Assembly (NCBI GenBank): GCA_019843655.1
Contig: JACDQD010000006.1
Location: 18,122,246-18,186,245 of the forward strand
Reading direction: 5' to 3'
DNA: 64,000 nucleotides
Origin: Lethocerus indicus
Lineage: Eukaryota; Arthropoda; Insecta; Hemiptera; Belostomatidae
The translations under genes were made by a program, and so were the position numbers. Shown in pieces: positions 1 to 12,575 of this stretch; position 1 is the stretch's first letter, and every line of letters starts with the position of its first letter. The notes under the pieces were generated by a model that saw nothing but the letters and a program-made list of their open reading frames with translations, was not told the DNA's origin and did no database searches.

Positions 1-850
1 TGACGATGAGCGAATATGTGTGGGAATGAGGATCAATTTCTTATCGGAAGTATCGCTCCGCCATATGCACACTTACAGTTGTTGCGAAATTTAATTGGAA
101 ATTATTCAGAATTACTGCCAGAGCAGTTTTATTTTCTACGTTTGGACGTTACAACGGTTGTTCTGGTCTGATCCTCTGTTTATGTAAACAGGATGGGCAC
201 TCAGGTTGGAAGTCCTGTTTGGCTCGGTTATCGCTTTTACTTGGGCTTGGGGGTGTTTACTTCGGTGTACTTGTTTTCATTCTATTTTGAAATATCGATT
301 CAGTTCCTGGCACTATTTCATATTTCTATTTTTGTCCCAGTTTGCCCTCGTTCAACACCATCGTTATCTTCCTTAGAGAGGAATCCTCGGTATCTAGGCA
401 ATAGATACCAGGCAGTAGATTAGGACTGAAAAAATACTTAAACATTTCGGATAATATGTAGTATAATGTTTTTAATATCCTGCCCAATTATATGCTTAGT
501 TTAACGGGATATTATTATTATTTAGATAGAGATTTTAAAAGAAAGAGTTAAACATGTTGATGAATAAATGGCCAGTTCTTAGCCTCAAGAATAATTATAA
601 AAGGGCGCAACACTATGGAGCAAAACATTTTTAACCAGCGAAATTAAAACAAGACTTTTCTTTCTTCTTTCCTAACAGAGTAATGCAAATATTTGCTTAT
701 TTTTGCTGGGATCAAAGGTCCGTTGGGCCCCGACAGCTACAAATCTGTCTCGGTTGGGTCGTTCGTGGTTGAGAGGGAGAGGAAGGCGTTTTTCTGTCAT
801 GATATGAACCATATTAAGAACGCTTCCACCATCTTGGGGTAGGGAAAAGG
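1..850. other. AT-rich noncoding DNA
   Basis: I see no gene, RNA or repeat that I can support here. The short open frames lack recognisable domains, and their codon content looks like chance reading of AT-rich DNA. Confidence 0.5.
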
Positions 851-899
851 TTGGTCGGGAGGCTTCAAATCCAAGTGTTTCCTAACTTAAAGTCCAACT

Positions 900-1190
900 T
901 GCCACTTGAGTTCTCTCCCTTACCTCTCTTTGTCTATATATGCGTCGTCCCCTCTCACTCTCTCTCTCTCTCTCTCTTCCTCCCCTTTTCTCTGTATATG
1001 CGTATCTCTCGCTTCCCTCCACCCCGCACACTCTGTTTCCGCCTCCTCTCATCCGCCCTCTCACATCCACTCTACGGCTCTTCGTCCTTCTCATTCCTTC
1101 GGGCTTTGTTTTGCAGCCCTTGTTAGCGGGGCCCTGTCTCACCCGCCTTTTAGCTTGCAAAATGTTGCGACCGCGTTTAAACTCCCACCC
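900..1190 (+). repeat. Pyrimidine-rich tract with (CT)n core
   Basis: The plus strand is dominated by C and T, with a short (CT)n run at about 958-977 and C-rich stretches on both sides. Overlapping open frames on both strands here give serine/leucine/proline-rich or arginine-rich peptides, which is what a skewed low-complexity tract produces, so I do not call them genes. The tract ends in GTTTTGCAG at about 1108-1116, which resembles a 3' splice site, but nothing downstream looks like an exon. Confidence 0.6.
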
Positions 1191-1375
1191 TCCAAACACC
1201 CTTCACTCAACCAATGTAATTCGCGACTTGTTCTTTTTTTTGAAAACGGAGAGGACTCTTTTAAAATGTTAAAAGTAGCGAGTGCTGGAAAGGAGGCAAA
1301 CCCCACATTTGAGAGGTCTGAGAGTGTTATATCTCGCATGAGTGATAAAAATATGGCCACGTTTTGATGGAGCAT

Positions 1376-4300
1376 AAATTAGAGCTATCTGGGTTTCTAC
1401 GTTTTTACATGGGTGTGTATGTACTTTCATTTATTACAATAAGTAATAAACGGTATGAATTTCATACCAGATTTAATCTTCCTTGTTTCTTTGACTGAGA
1501 TTACACTTATGTATAATGGCAATAGTCGTAAATAAAACATCGTATTTAGTGTTATTATTATTTATATTTTTATATTTTCAAAGTTGAATGATATGTACCA
1601 ATTAAGTTTTATCTTGCTGTAGATCGCATTTAAAATATGGTCCAGTCGCGATAGTCCAGAATTTGATTTCAAATTCACCAGGAATATGTGCCTTAGTACT
1701 GAGACCTATCATCGCGACGTGTTATTTAAGAGTCTACAAAGACTCTGTCATGATATACTAACCGATATTTCTGAATTTAACTAATAATATTTTGATTTAT
1801 ATTCCATAAATATTTTGTGAATCTGCCCCAACGGAAATTTTCATAGAGAAACGGTCTTCGCGGGATAGCGAGCAAGAATCACTAGAGCCCTCTTTTGATG
1901 GGAGTCGGCCAATGGCTTTCGGTAACTGTGTATTCGGGGCGGGCTAGAATTCCCGCCTTGTGTTCTAATTTGAATGTCTATGCATGGAGAGGGGCACCTA
2001 ATTGCCAAGGAAGACCGGTGACCGGGTTGTTCGAAGGCCGGAGGAGTGGAGAGCGGGTGGATGTTCCGGATGGTTATATAAGGGGGATTCGGTTCACGGT
2101 CATGGTGGGCCCTGTCTAGGGCTGAGCTGCTGGCACCGGCCCAGAAGTAAGGCCCCCTTTAATTCAACCCCCCAGCCCAAGACACCGATTCCCCTTTTCA
2201 CTATTTCTTAACACCGTCCCATCTACACCTGACAAATCAAGTATTATAGCAAATGGCCGGTGCTCTAACTATATCGGTGATATTCGAAAATAGCGACATT
2301 TCAACCATTGATATTACAACATATTGTAGGCAGAAATTTAATAAGTAGTAAATTATAATTTGCCTAACCCATTTCGAAACAATATTCAGTGATGTATTAA
2401 AATAAGTGTCCCCCAAATGGCAACCGACATGCCTACCCGACATGACTCACCGGCCCAAAGATCAAACGGGCAAGCGGCGACAGAAGATCACAAGAACCCC
2501 GGGTGGTATTCCAAACCCTCCCGGCCACCAAACAGATATTCCAAATTATTCGAAAGAACATATATACCATGGTTTAGGCGCTTCGGAATTTAAATATAGC
2601 CAGTGTGACGAATCTGAAATAACTTCGAGAAATACTGGAGGAGTATTATTGGGGTTCCAGGGAGCGATTTAGCTTTTTCGGTAGAATTCAATGCGCAGAG
2701 GAAAAATAGAAGGGCGATTTATAAAAGCCGGAATCTTTATTTGCCTCCCTATCCACCCTCCGTTAATCCCTCTCACAGAACATTGGAGTGGATCGAAGCT
2801 CACGAATTTCTGATTTCCTCCTGCGGTTATTGCACGTTGGAAAAATTCGAGAGTTCTTATTCAATTCGGCGCTCACTTGTCTTTAATCCCGGTTCTCGTC
2901 CACAGGTAAGGCGGAGGGGGACAGAACCAGAGTTCACCATTTAATCGATAATCGATAGAGGTGAAAGTAATAGAAAGCTAGGAGCAGTGGAGCCGGCACA
3001 CGCATATTGTGTGAGATGACTCCCGTTCGACTATCCAATGATATTAGTAGGTCGAGGAAAGTTTATCTCATCGTTGAATTCATTTGATTTGATAAAAAAG
3101 TACGTGTCCGGCGTTTAAAAAATTGAACCAAGGCAGCGGAAAAATTTGGAAATAAATTAGTATAAATACCTCATTTCCGTGTAAACGTTTCAAAACAAAG
3201 CCATTATAAAAAAATTAACTATTGGCTGAATTAAAATTATGAATGGTCGAATTAAATAAAATTATTATAAGTATCACCTATATGTCTTAAATTTCGAATT
3301 AAAGGACATTAAATATAAATTTCACCAGTTCTAAATTAGGAGTATAATCTTGGGATAAGACCTAATAGAACCAAGTTCTGGATTCTAGGTTGACATCCGG
3401 GATTATTCTCGCTGTATTTATCTGTTTATAAATCTTAATTAATGAATTAAAATCTTCTCTTATTTTGGCTTAACAAGGTCTTCAAGTCGTCTTAGACGGG
3501 GATATAGGGAGCCTAAGCACTTCAAGCCCTTCTATGTAAGTTGGATTATTGCCAAATTGTTTACCCTAAAATAAGCAGGAAAAGGGTTGTTGATATAAGG
3601 TTTATACGTGCTAAGTATACTAGTTATCAAACAACAATGCATGGAAATATTTTAATTAGCAATGTACCGCAATTCGATTCGAAATTTTGCCATGTTATTT
3701 TAAATCACAACATTACGGAGCTGTGATAATTATTGTAGTTTATTAGAGTGTGTAATTTTCTCTATTATGAAGAGAATAATATGTCAAACAGGATTATTTC
3801 TTTGTGAAAAAGGAATGATAAAATATTGAATAATTTTGTATTATTTTTAATAATATCCCCCCAAATTTTGTGTATATTTTCATTCCAAAAGAAAATCGTA
3901 TACAAAAATTGATATTTTCGGCTGGTTAAAAATGGCATAAATACACTGAATAAAAACTCCATTCGTCCTTCCCGTTTATTATACAAACATATAATTTTGA
4001 ATTTATTAAGACGCGGACCCCATTTCAAAACTGAGCTACGGAGTTTATAAATCTCCTGTTAAAATGGGAGAGGTTGGAACATTGGGGAAGAGGTCGGTCG
4101 CTTTTCTTTCTTACATTTCAATTGCTATTTATGGCCTACCGTTAGCCAAAACCCGCGGTTGTTAGGCCAGGGCCCACAGATTTAACGTCCTACTCGAGGC
4201 CGCACACCCAGTTCCAAATATTTCACCTCACATTTTACACCGAGTTCGTTTGACGCTACTTGCCAAATGTCTAAACCATCTCCTAGGCACCCAAGAAAGA

Positions 4301-5740
4301 AGTGAGTAATTTATGCACTCATTAATATTCATTTTTAATAGTTTAATCTATTTATATTTGGCTTTATAATGTAGACTAATGATGAATAATTAATTAATTG
4401 CCAATGGAGAAGAACTATTTTAATTGGAAATTTATGTTTTGCTTCTTTTTCTTAAAAATTCTTCTTTAAAATACCCCTATATAGAAATAAAATCACCGGT
4501 AACTTGCGGATACTATTAGTTATTTATAATTTAATGACATTATTCGATAGACATGCTTACATCCTTCAGCTTGCGGATTGGGGATGGACGATATTCAAAC
4601 TTCCATGGGAAGTTGTGAAAAGTGAGGTCTATCGTTATTTCGTCGTGGATAGAAAATATTCAGAATTTCAATGTAAAAGTTCTTTCGCCACTGTAAGGAA
4701 AACGATATTTGGTGACGCCTCAGAAATTCAAAAAAACTAAATCATCGGATCCTTTCCCCTTTCCACCATTTGCTCCCACATCTTCTTTGGGCTTTTCTCC
4801 TGGAACGGGATTAAAGAAATTTCCTGAGAAAGAGTAGGCCGGCTCAAACTTTCCGACTTGGAGCCGTAATTTGGACAAGTCCAACTTTATAACCCTTATT
4901 ATAATAACTTTTTTTGGGTGTGAATTCTACTCCACCCTTGCATTTCAAAATTTATGAGATCCCCTGGCAACAGTTAGTTCCCTAAGGACTGTCCGATGGT
5001 TACCCGTATTTATGGGACTCAGTAGGCCATAATATCTCAATACACTTCATTACGTCTATGTTATGTCGGAAATCATTTTCAATTTAATAATCGTATTTCT
5101 ACAGCAATCATTAAGTTTCTATAGTCGTCCAAGCTCATAATATTCCACGCGTTGCAGTCCCTGTATATCACGCCTCTAAAATTAGTTCTACATAGAAAGT
5201 GTATACATGAACCTACCTTGCCTTAAAACAACTGGCAAAGTTTCCGCATTGAGTTGGGGAAAAGGAACTGAAGACCTGTATTGTCCATGATGTTGTAACT
5301 GGGGCAGTGATAATCTAAGATTGTCAGTTGTAATAAATGTATTTTTGGTTTAACTATTTTATTATATATTCGAACGAATCCGATGATGCTAAGAACAATT
5401 TCTTGTCTGGGGGGGGCGGTGGCGGAAATCTTATTCCGGCGGTTGGAAAGTTCGGAGCGATGAGACGAGTGCTACTATTTCAAAGTTAAGAGGGAAGAAA
5501 GTTCTGAACCGCGATGAGTTTTAAGTGAGAAAAGTTGTTATCAAATTTTTCCATAATTAGACTTTTGGAACTCGGCGGAGACATTCTCACGGAGTGCTTG
5601 CTTATAACTGTGCACAGTCGATAGCTCAATGTTTGCCTTTAAAATGCCTTCATCTTCCAATTCCTTTCTATTACAGGTAGAATATTAGTCTCCAAGACTC
5701 TTTTTATCTTCAGCCTCCGGTCGCTGTTTGTTATTTTGTT
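1376..5740. other. Noncoding DNA without recognisable genes
   Basis: This stretch is mostly AT-rich, with slightly GC-richer patches near 1900-2200, 2440-2540 and 4140-4280. A G run sits at about 5409-5416. The open frames are short and have no known domains. I found no copy of the hammerhead-bearing repeat before 5746. Confidence 0.5.
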
Positions 5741-5745
5741 TATTA

Positions 5746-5775
5746 GGTTTCGGCTGCTCACCATCTTAGTCTTGT
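5746..5775 (-). repeat. Fragment of the hammerhead-bearing repeat
   Basis: About 30 bp (AGGTTTCGGCTGCTCACCAT followed by CTTAGTC) match the arm of the dispersed family around GAAA and stem II, read on the minus strand. The CTGANGA box has lost bases and there is no flanking arm, so this is a small relic. Confidence 0.55.
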
Positions 5776-6850
5776 TCTTTCCTATTGAGGGCATCATATT
5801 AAGCGCAAGCCCTATTGAATCGCACCCAGCAAATGTGTATTATTTTAAAAAATAAATCTTTCCAACCAACGGTCTATTCCGAAAATTCACCATTTTCTAA
5901 TCGCAAACTGGCCCAAATCAAAACCACGAAAGAAAAACCCGTCACAAATCCTCCTTTATTGTTCGGATATACAAAATTGAAGGCGTTAAATGAGCCGGAC
6001 TGGATTCAATAAATAATACAAGGGGTGTGATATCGGTGAAAGAACACAACCGGGAAAAAAGAGATCGGTCCATTTCTTGCTTTTGTGCTGAGAGGAAGCC
6101 CAGAAAGCGGGCTTGAGTGGAAGATGGTGCGGGGGCGGGGCATGGCCCCAGGCGGTCACGCTATTTCCTCCGCCCACTCATTCCGGCGCTTACTTCTTGA
6201 ACCTCATCCTCGCTCCACTTATATCTCTGTTACGTTATAACGCTTTCTTCCTGCCTTACATTCTCAAACCAGAACTTCTTTATTGATCTTATTATGTTGA
6301 CCGTAATGCGACTGACTTCTTGGCCCATTGACCAAAACGCATAACCCTAACCGAACTATTGAACAACGTTTAAAAGGGAGTAATGAAAAGTTGAGCTGCA
6401 GTAAATGACCCCGACTTATATCTCTGTTACCTTGTTCTAAAATAATTAATATGTTCTATGAATAAAATGAACTATGATGGATTTTCAGTTCTTAAAACGG
6501 TTAACTATTTTAATGCAATCTCAATGGGTAAAATAATTAAATGCCTCAAGGCAATGCCTCCATTTTAAGTATTTTATAATGAAATGTTACGAAGAAACGG
6601 GATACAAATAATTTCCTCGTTTCGAGTTTTTTGTTTTTGAAATAAGAAACTCGCTCCGTGGGACAAATAATACTACCGAAACGGAAGTCGATTCCAGGAA
6701 TTGGAGACAATAAATGTTTGAGTTTATTTCATGAGTCATCGGGAAAGAACAACCACACAGTATTATAGATTCTGTGTCCTGTCAGAGCCTCACATATTTT
6801 CCCCACCTCGTAGTGATTTAAATTTCAATTATTCTGAAAACATTAATTGA

Positions 6851-7068
6851 GAATACCTGTTTTGTGGTCTGCGAGGGTTTGGAATAGCGTAGATTTCGTG
6901 TATTTCTGTCTCCTCTCACTGGTATGGTCTTTTTCTAGACCGGTTTCGGCTGCTCACCATCTTCAGTAGCGGTGTTAGTCACTTTTGGCCCTTTGGGTGT
7001 TTGTTGGGCATCCTCACTGCACTGTCACTGTCACATCTACACGAACCTACAGGTATTCTAAACTATTT
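6851..7068 (+). mobile_element. Hammerhead-bearing inverted-arm element, internally deleted
   Basis: The copy starts with GAATACCTG and ends with CAGGTATTC (7050-7058) followed by TAAACTATTT, so the extreme ends are inverted copies of each other. The left arm is nearly complete and runs through the ribozyme motif into the family's interior block (CACTGCACTGTCACTGTCAC). The right arm is missing apart from its outer end, so an internal deletion removed the second ribozyme. This copy helps define the outer boundary of the family. Confidence 0.8.
6935..6970 (-). ncRNA. Hammerhead ribozyme motif, one stem I change
   Basis: Read on the minus strand, this has stem I GCTA, core CTGAAGA, stem II with GGT against GCC, GAAA, palindromic stem III ACCGGT, C at the cleavage position and then TAGA. 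Only the last stem I base departs from the TAGC expected, and one stem II pair becomes G-U. An unpaired T lies between the core and stem II. Whether it self-cleaves is unknown. Confidence 0.55.
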
Positions 7069-7069
7069 A

Positions 7070-10000
7070 TAGGGGTGTATCAGAATTGAATTATGGTGCG
7101 GAGAGGGTTTAATTTTCCGACATTTTCATTTCCTCATTAAAAATGTAGCCTGGCGGGTGCGTAGGCCGTGAGTTGGAGGGGCACCTTTCAACTTCAATAT
7201 GTACTCAATGCGAACATTGAAGAATCGATGCTTTGTTTACGGTGGTCGTGTCTCGTCCCCAGTGGGCTAAGTAATTACATGAACAATTCAACGATTCAGT
7301 CCTTGAATTTATTTTCTATCTGTTGTGCAGAACTTCAGTTTCAGGAATGTGTATTAATCCTCCATAATGAAAATCGTCATTAGTAGTTGATACCATTGAA
7401 TTAATAATATACTTGTTTGTCACTGATTGGGTTCAAAAACCTTTGCCAAAGTACCATTGCAGTGCCTTTGATCTCGGTGACTTTTGACTTATACTGTAAT
7501 CAATTATTGATCTTGCGGATCAAACTTTTACATAATCCGGTCTAGGACAAACGCGATTGGGAAATTAAGAGACTGTTAACACTTTAATGGGTGTTTTTAC
7601 ACAGACTTTTTTCTGAAGTTGCAATACATTTTTGCAGTTTAATCGGAATGGATTCTCACATGTGTGGGTGGGGGTTTGAACATTAATCCGATATTAAATA
7701 TCGGGGGGAGAGTATCGGGCCTTTGTTCCGCGTCGAATGCCAGAACGCCGGGAGTTATATTGGAGCCGAAATATGTGGTTTTTAGGGGGACCAATCAATT
7801 TGGCAAGGTCCGATTGATTGGAGGCCGGGGTGTGGAGGCCCAACTGTTATATCTGAACCGAAGCGGTGGACTGTATAACCCTCCTGAACAAACGCTGCCG
7901 TTTAAAAGTCATCCCAAATAAATCAGGACAAGCGGGGCATAAAATAGTTTCCCGCTTCATTTCGGCTCCTCCTCCACCAGGCTGTAACCCGCATTTGCAT
8001 AAAACCCTTTCGGGGTTGGTGAACTCTGCATCAGATTCCCAAACAAAGAAACCTAGCCTGGTCAAATTCAGTCCTTTAAGCTTCTTAGTGCTACATCCAT
8101 CCTAGTTGAAGTTTGTGATCGCGTAATCAGCTCTTAAACTAATATTCGAAGATACAAACATGTATTCTGTGGTGTGTTTACATTTTATGTACAAAGAGGG
8201 TTGAAATATAAACAATTTTCGTAAAGAAACCTGTGTGCTCATGCTTTTGCTCGACGATGTTTTGAAAATTGATGCAACCATGAAATATCTGTTGTTTAAC
8301 CAACCCTCTGTCCGCTCGGACCACTGAAATAATTTTTAAGATGAAAAAAATTTAAATAATCAGCTGAGGTAATAAAAGCTCTTTTAACCATACAGACGTT
8401 TACCCATCGACCGTGTAAGATATCGTAAATTCATATGAGATCCGAAATAAGGAGCTTCCGGAACGATAGAGCAAGAAGTGCATTGCAGTTGAAGAGTTTC
8501 AAAATGAAATATAGTACGATAAAGTAGTTAGTAATAGTATTCAACCCCATTGATAAAATATTACCGTATATGTTTTAATCAGGTTGTAATTACCTTGTTA
8601 CATTGTACCTGCTAGAGAGGTGTTATAAGTGTATATATTTAGGTATGTATAAATTTCATATATGTAACAATACAGTATCCGCCGAATTATTTAAATTTGG
8701 ATTGAATTTTATCAAGCGTAATGGAGATTTAAAACGTGATAACGCATTGTATTCACCCGAACGAATTTCAATAATCATATTCAAACGAGTGCTCATCAAT
8801 GCTCGGTATTTTATTTGAATTCCAATCTAAATTAAACAAAGCTCATTGGTAAACTCATCATTTTAAAATTAATTTCAAACCGAATATAAAATACTGAGCG
8901 CAATTTTAATATACTGGATGGGCCCTTTAAGGGGTACTAAAGGATGAGAGCGGAGAATTAAGCCAATTAACCTGCTTTTAATCTTGAACTCGAGAAGGGA
9001 TTGATAATTAGGCCCAGGGGAGCCTTATGCCCAGAGCGCGATTTAAATATACCAAGAAATTGATTCATTAGCCCTGTAAAAAGACGCGTCAACTAATCGG
9101 GGGTAATGCGGGAGTTAATTACATTCGAGACAGTCTTTATGGTCTATTGCCCCCGCTGGGCTAGGCACTACAAGACATGTAACCAAACGGGGCCACGTGC
9201 GTGGACAACAATACGGCTGTATCGCTTATTTTTGGGCTTATCAGATTTCTCCAAATTATGCGTAATAGTCTTTTGGTGATGTTAATAATAGGATGTATAA
9301 AAACTAAGGAAAACTTAGTGAAACCGATTCCGAGTATTCCTTCCACTTTGCTAGCTAATAGGTTATCAATACGGGATAGTGATAAATAGAGAGTTGAGTG
9401 GAGGAGAGTAATAAATTGGGAAAGAGAAACGGAATGGGGGCTAATGAAATTCTAATTGGTTGAGGGTTGGGCACGTGGCAAAGATTCGGCCCCGGCCCTC
9501 TAAGGATAATCATTCGGGACACTTACGAGTACAGCCGGAGATAATTTAACCAGGAGTTATACGAGCCGTTGAACAGGCCTCCGACCAGCCGAGGCTAACT
9601 CAATTTGTTAAACCCAATACACTTTTGACCAAACGCTGGTTAGCCGAGTGGGGCAAACACACTTGAAGAAATTTGCCGCCTCGTACCATTATATTTTCAT
9701 CAAACGTCAGAAGATGTGAGGGGCTAGCGTGCCATTAGAAATATCCCTCAAACGAACCGCAAAACGGATCGGATTTGTGGTGAAAAAATGGGCGCTACAT
9801 TTCATCTCCCTTCTACGAACAGTTTATTCTTATCACGAACTTGTATTTCACGGGTAGTTCTTTATATTTTTCCTACCCAGGAGTGCAACTACGCCCTCCC
9901 ACTCTTTTCAAAAGACGCTCTCCCACTTGAATGGTCACAGCGTACGACTATTAATTCACCCAATCGTTTATTCGCGTTCGCTGTTAAAACTTATGTGCGC

Positions 10001-10858
10001 ATCCTTGCCTGAGCCACGATTTGTAAAAATCGCCGATTATGAGGAATATTCACGACTAACTTGTAAATACACAAACAATTCGTGATTAACGTGAAGTTGG
10101 TAAGGGAAAATATTATCGGGAAAAAAGAAGTTTGTCGACGAAAACACCTGCTCAATATTAGTTTATAATGTAGGGAATAGCCGCCGGAAAATTCCGTCAA
10201 GAAAACGGTCTCCTGGCTCGATTCGTGTTAAAAATCCCTGGGGGGATGATTATTCATTGGGCGGTGGCGGTGCCGGCGACATATTTACTATTATACGGCC
10301 CCGGAACCCCTTCACCCCGCGGCACAACAATGGCCCACCCTCCCGAGTCTGTTTTTCATTAACGTTTGTCCGAAATTAACTTGAACGGCTAAATGACGAA
10401 GATTTGCATCTAAACTGTGATGCGGGGGGCTCGCTACGTCATGCGAACGCGCGCTGCCCCACTCATTCTCTTAAAACGGATGGGGTTTTATAAATGTAAA
10501 ACTCGGCCCGTTCCCAGGACCGATCCTCTCGGCCGACTCCGATGCTTAAATATTCTATTCACAGTAAATTCAAAATGGTCTTTTATAGAAAATCTCCGTC
10601 CCCTCCGCTGACCTCGACGAACCCTCTCGATTATCTTCTGCATAAACATGAGCTACATTCTGTATAATACTTAATTAGAAGATCACAACAGTGAAACATT
10701 AACATTGAATTAATCCTTTATTTTAAATGTTACGACTGGACAATATATGACGCATCAATTAACACGATTTATTGTAAGGTCAAATCATCGCTTCCGAAGA
10801 AATAATTTCAAACGTACTTTTAAAATAGCATGCTGATAAATACAAAATTAGTAGTTCG
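7070..10858. other. Noncoding DNA with scattered GC-richer islands
   Basis: No gene can be supported. GC-richer patches stand out at about 7660-7860, 8920-9180, 9480-9660 and 10240-10360 against AT-rich surroundings. Open frames in these patches occur on both strands and resemble no protein family. The patches may be conserved regulatory DNA, which only cross-species alignment could show. Confidence 0.4.
8920..9180. promoter_or_regulatory. Candidate regulatory island
   Basis: This is a compositional island with intermingled GC blocks (GGCCCAGGGGAGCC, GCCCCCGCTGGGC) and AT-rich homeodomain-type cores (TAATTA, ATTAATTG-like). This mixed texture is common in conserved noncoding elements of developmental genes. 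No single motif is decisive. Confidence 0.2.
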
Positions 10859-11117
10859 GAATACCTGTTTTTTGGTCTGCGATGGGTTGGAATAGCGTAG
10901 ATTTCGTGTGTTTCTGTCTCCTCTCGGTGGTTTGGTCTTTTGCTAGACCGATTTCGGCTTCTCGCCATCTTCGGTAGCGGTGTTAGTCACTTTTGGCACT
11001 TTGGATGTTTTTGGGCATCCTCACTGCACTGTCATTGTCACTTGTACTGAGGATGGCGAGCAGCCGGAACCGGTCTAGCAAAAGACCAAACCAGCGAGAG
11101 GAGACAGAAATCTACGG
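10859..11117 (+). mobile_element. Hammerhead-bearing element, short foldback form
   Basis: The left arm begins GAATACCTG and runs through a minus-strand ribozyme motif (10942-10978) and the interior CACTGTCATTGTCACTTG. It then joins directly to a right arm (11043-11117) that holds a plus-strand ribozyme motif and ends GACAGAAATCTACGG. The roughly 200 bp interior seen in longer copies is absent, leaving two inverted arms. Both ribozymes are damaged: the left core reads CCGAAGA and the right has GGAA in place of GAAA. Confidence 0.85.
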
Positions 11118-11118
11118 T

Positions 11119-11493
11119 AAAATATTTTTTAAATAATACATTAAAATAATACATTTAATAATCATCTACTAATGCCAGTTATAATATATTTTAATATTTG
11201 AGTTCTTTTTAACACTATCAAAACGCGTAGTGTATTCAGTTTAATGCGCTACCTACTTGTTTCAATGGTACGGCGCACCTAATACTAGCCCGCCACAAAG
11301 TTCAGTCTTACATTTTAGTATTAGCGCCTTACATATAGCGCCTTACAGTACAAGTGACAGTGACAGTGCTGAGAGGACGTCCAAAAAACATCCGAAGTGA
11401 CTAACACCGCTACTGAAGATGGCAAGCAGCCGAAACCGTTCTAGCAAAAGACCAACCAGCGACTGGAGACAGAAACACACGAAATCAACGGTA
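11119..11493 (-). mobile_element. Hammerhead-bearing element, reverse orientation, one arm missing
   Basis: This copy lies next to the previous one. It holds the family's interior in reverse orientation: TTTTAATATTTGAG, then ACGCGTAGTGTATTCAG, then TTAGTATTAGCGCC, then AGTACAAGTGACAGTGACAG. An arm follows, ending near GAAATCAACGG. The ribozyme at 11409-11445 on the plus strand keeps CTGAAGA, GAAA and the GCTA/TAGC stem I, but stem III reads ACCGTT and is no longer self-complementary. The other arm is lost. Confidence 0.8.
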
Positions 11494-11829
11494 CTAAATT
11501 AATAATTCTTCGTCTTCTATCGTTAAATAGAACGTCGTTAATGCAATAATTGTAAATTGTTGTCCTTATTAAATTAATTAGAATAAGTATATTTTCGATA
11601 CCAGTAATAATAAGTAACTAATAGATTCGCAGGTAGTATGTACTATTGACAGTGTACTGTTTCTCTCCCACCGTTCTGCACTAACTTAACTGTATTCCTC
11701 AACAGATTTTAACTTTCGTGATAATTACGCGAGTGATGCAAAAAGGTTATTTCTGAAATTCTTGGGAGTTCTGCGCCCGACTGGAAGCATCAGTGTCAGG
11801 AGCCCGGGTAAAGAATTTTCCGCGTGGAT
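11494..11829. other. AT-rich spacer before the GC-rich island
   Basis: I see no gene or repeat here. A TCAGTG at about 11790 resembles an arthropod initiator, but without a supporting downstream element I do not call it. Confidence 0.4.
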
Positions 11830-12111
11830 TTACTTCCGGTGTTTCGCGGGTGGCCAGAGATGACGACAATTAATCGGAGTGTGGGGGCGAGCGTTTAGCG
11901 GTAGATCTGAAGGGATGTTTGGCGGGGGCGGGGGCGGGTTTGGGGGGAGGAAGAGCCGAACGGGGGCGGAGACGGCCGAGTGTTGTCGAGCGGCGGACTC
12001 GCCACCGGGGCCCACCACACCGCCGCGCGCCGCCCCCACAGCCTGACACCTACCCTACAGCCCAACGCCACTATCTCTATCTTTATCTATATCTCACAGT
12101 CTCATTCTCAC

Positions 12112-12238
<127 letters not shown>

Positions 12239-12539
12239 TATCTGCCATGCTTCTCTGTCCGTCTGGCACGCGGGACGTCCTCGACTAGTGCGAGTGTGAC
12301 GCGTGTGATACCACCACCGCTAGTGCGACCGAGTGATAAAATAACTGATTCCAAACAAAAATATATTTATTCTAGATGTGACTACGAATTTTAATAACTT
12401 CGACAAAAGAATTATCCCAGAGAATTGTGAATTTTAAATTGTGAATTGTAGTATATAGACACTAACGTAGCATTCGATTGGATAAGTGAAAATCTTTGTT
12501 GTTTAATTATTAGCTTAGTGCTTTTCATCCCGTTCGCAG

Positions 12540-12575
12540 ACTTTGGCTACTCCACACCACTGGACAAGCCCGCAA
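12540..12575 (+). other. Possible 36-nt micro-exon or exon end
   Basis: A pyrimidine-containing run ending CCGTTCGCAG (12530-12539) could be a 3' splice site, and GTAAGT at 12576-12581 could be a 5' splice site. Between them lie 36 nt with no stop in the frame that begins at 12540. The simpler reading is that only the donor is real and closes a longer 5' untranslated exon. No peptide similarity is recognised. Confidence 0.2.

Noticed and set aside
906..1367. 153-codon plus-strand open frame
   Set aside because: It runs through a pyrimidine-rich low-complexity tract and reads as Ser/Leu/Pro repeats. Overlapping frames are open as well.
7063..7072. CTATTTATAG as a MEF2 site
   Set aside because: Most of it is the outer end of the transposon copy (TAAACTATTT) joined to flanking DNA, so it probably arose by insertion.
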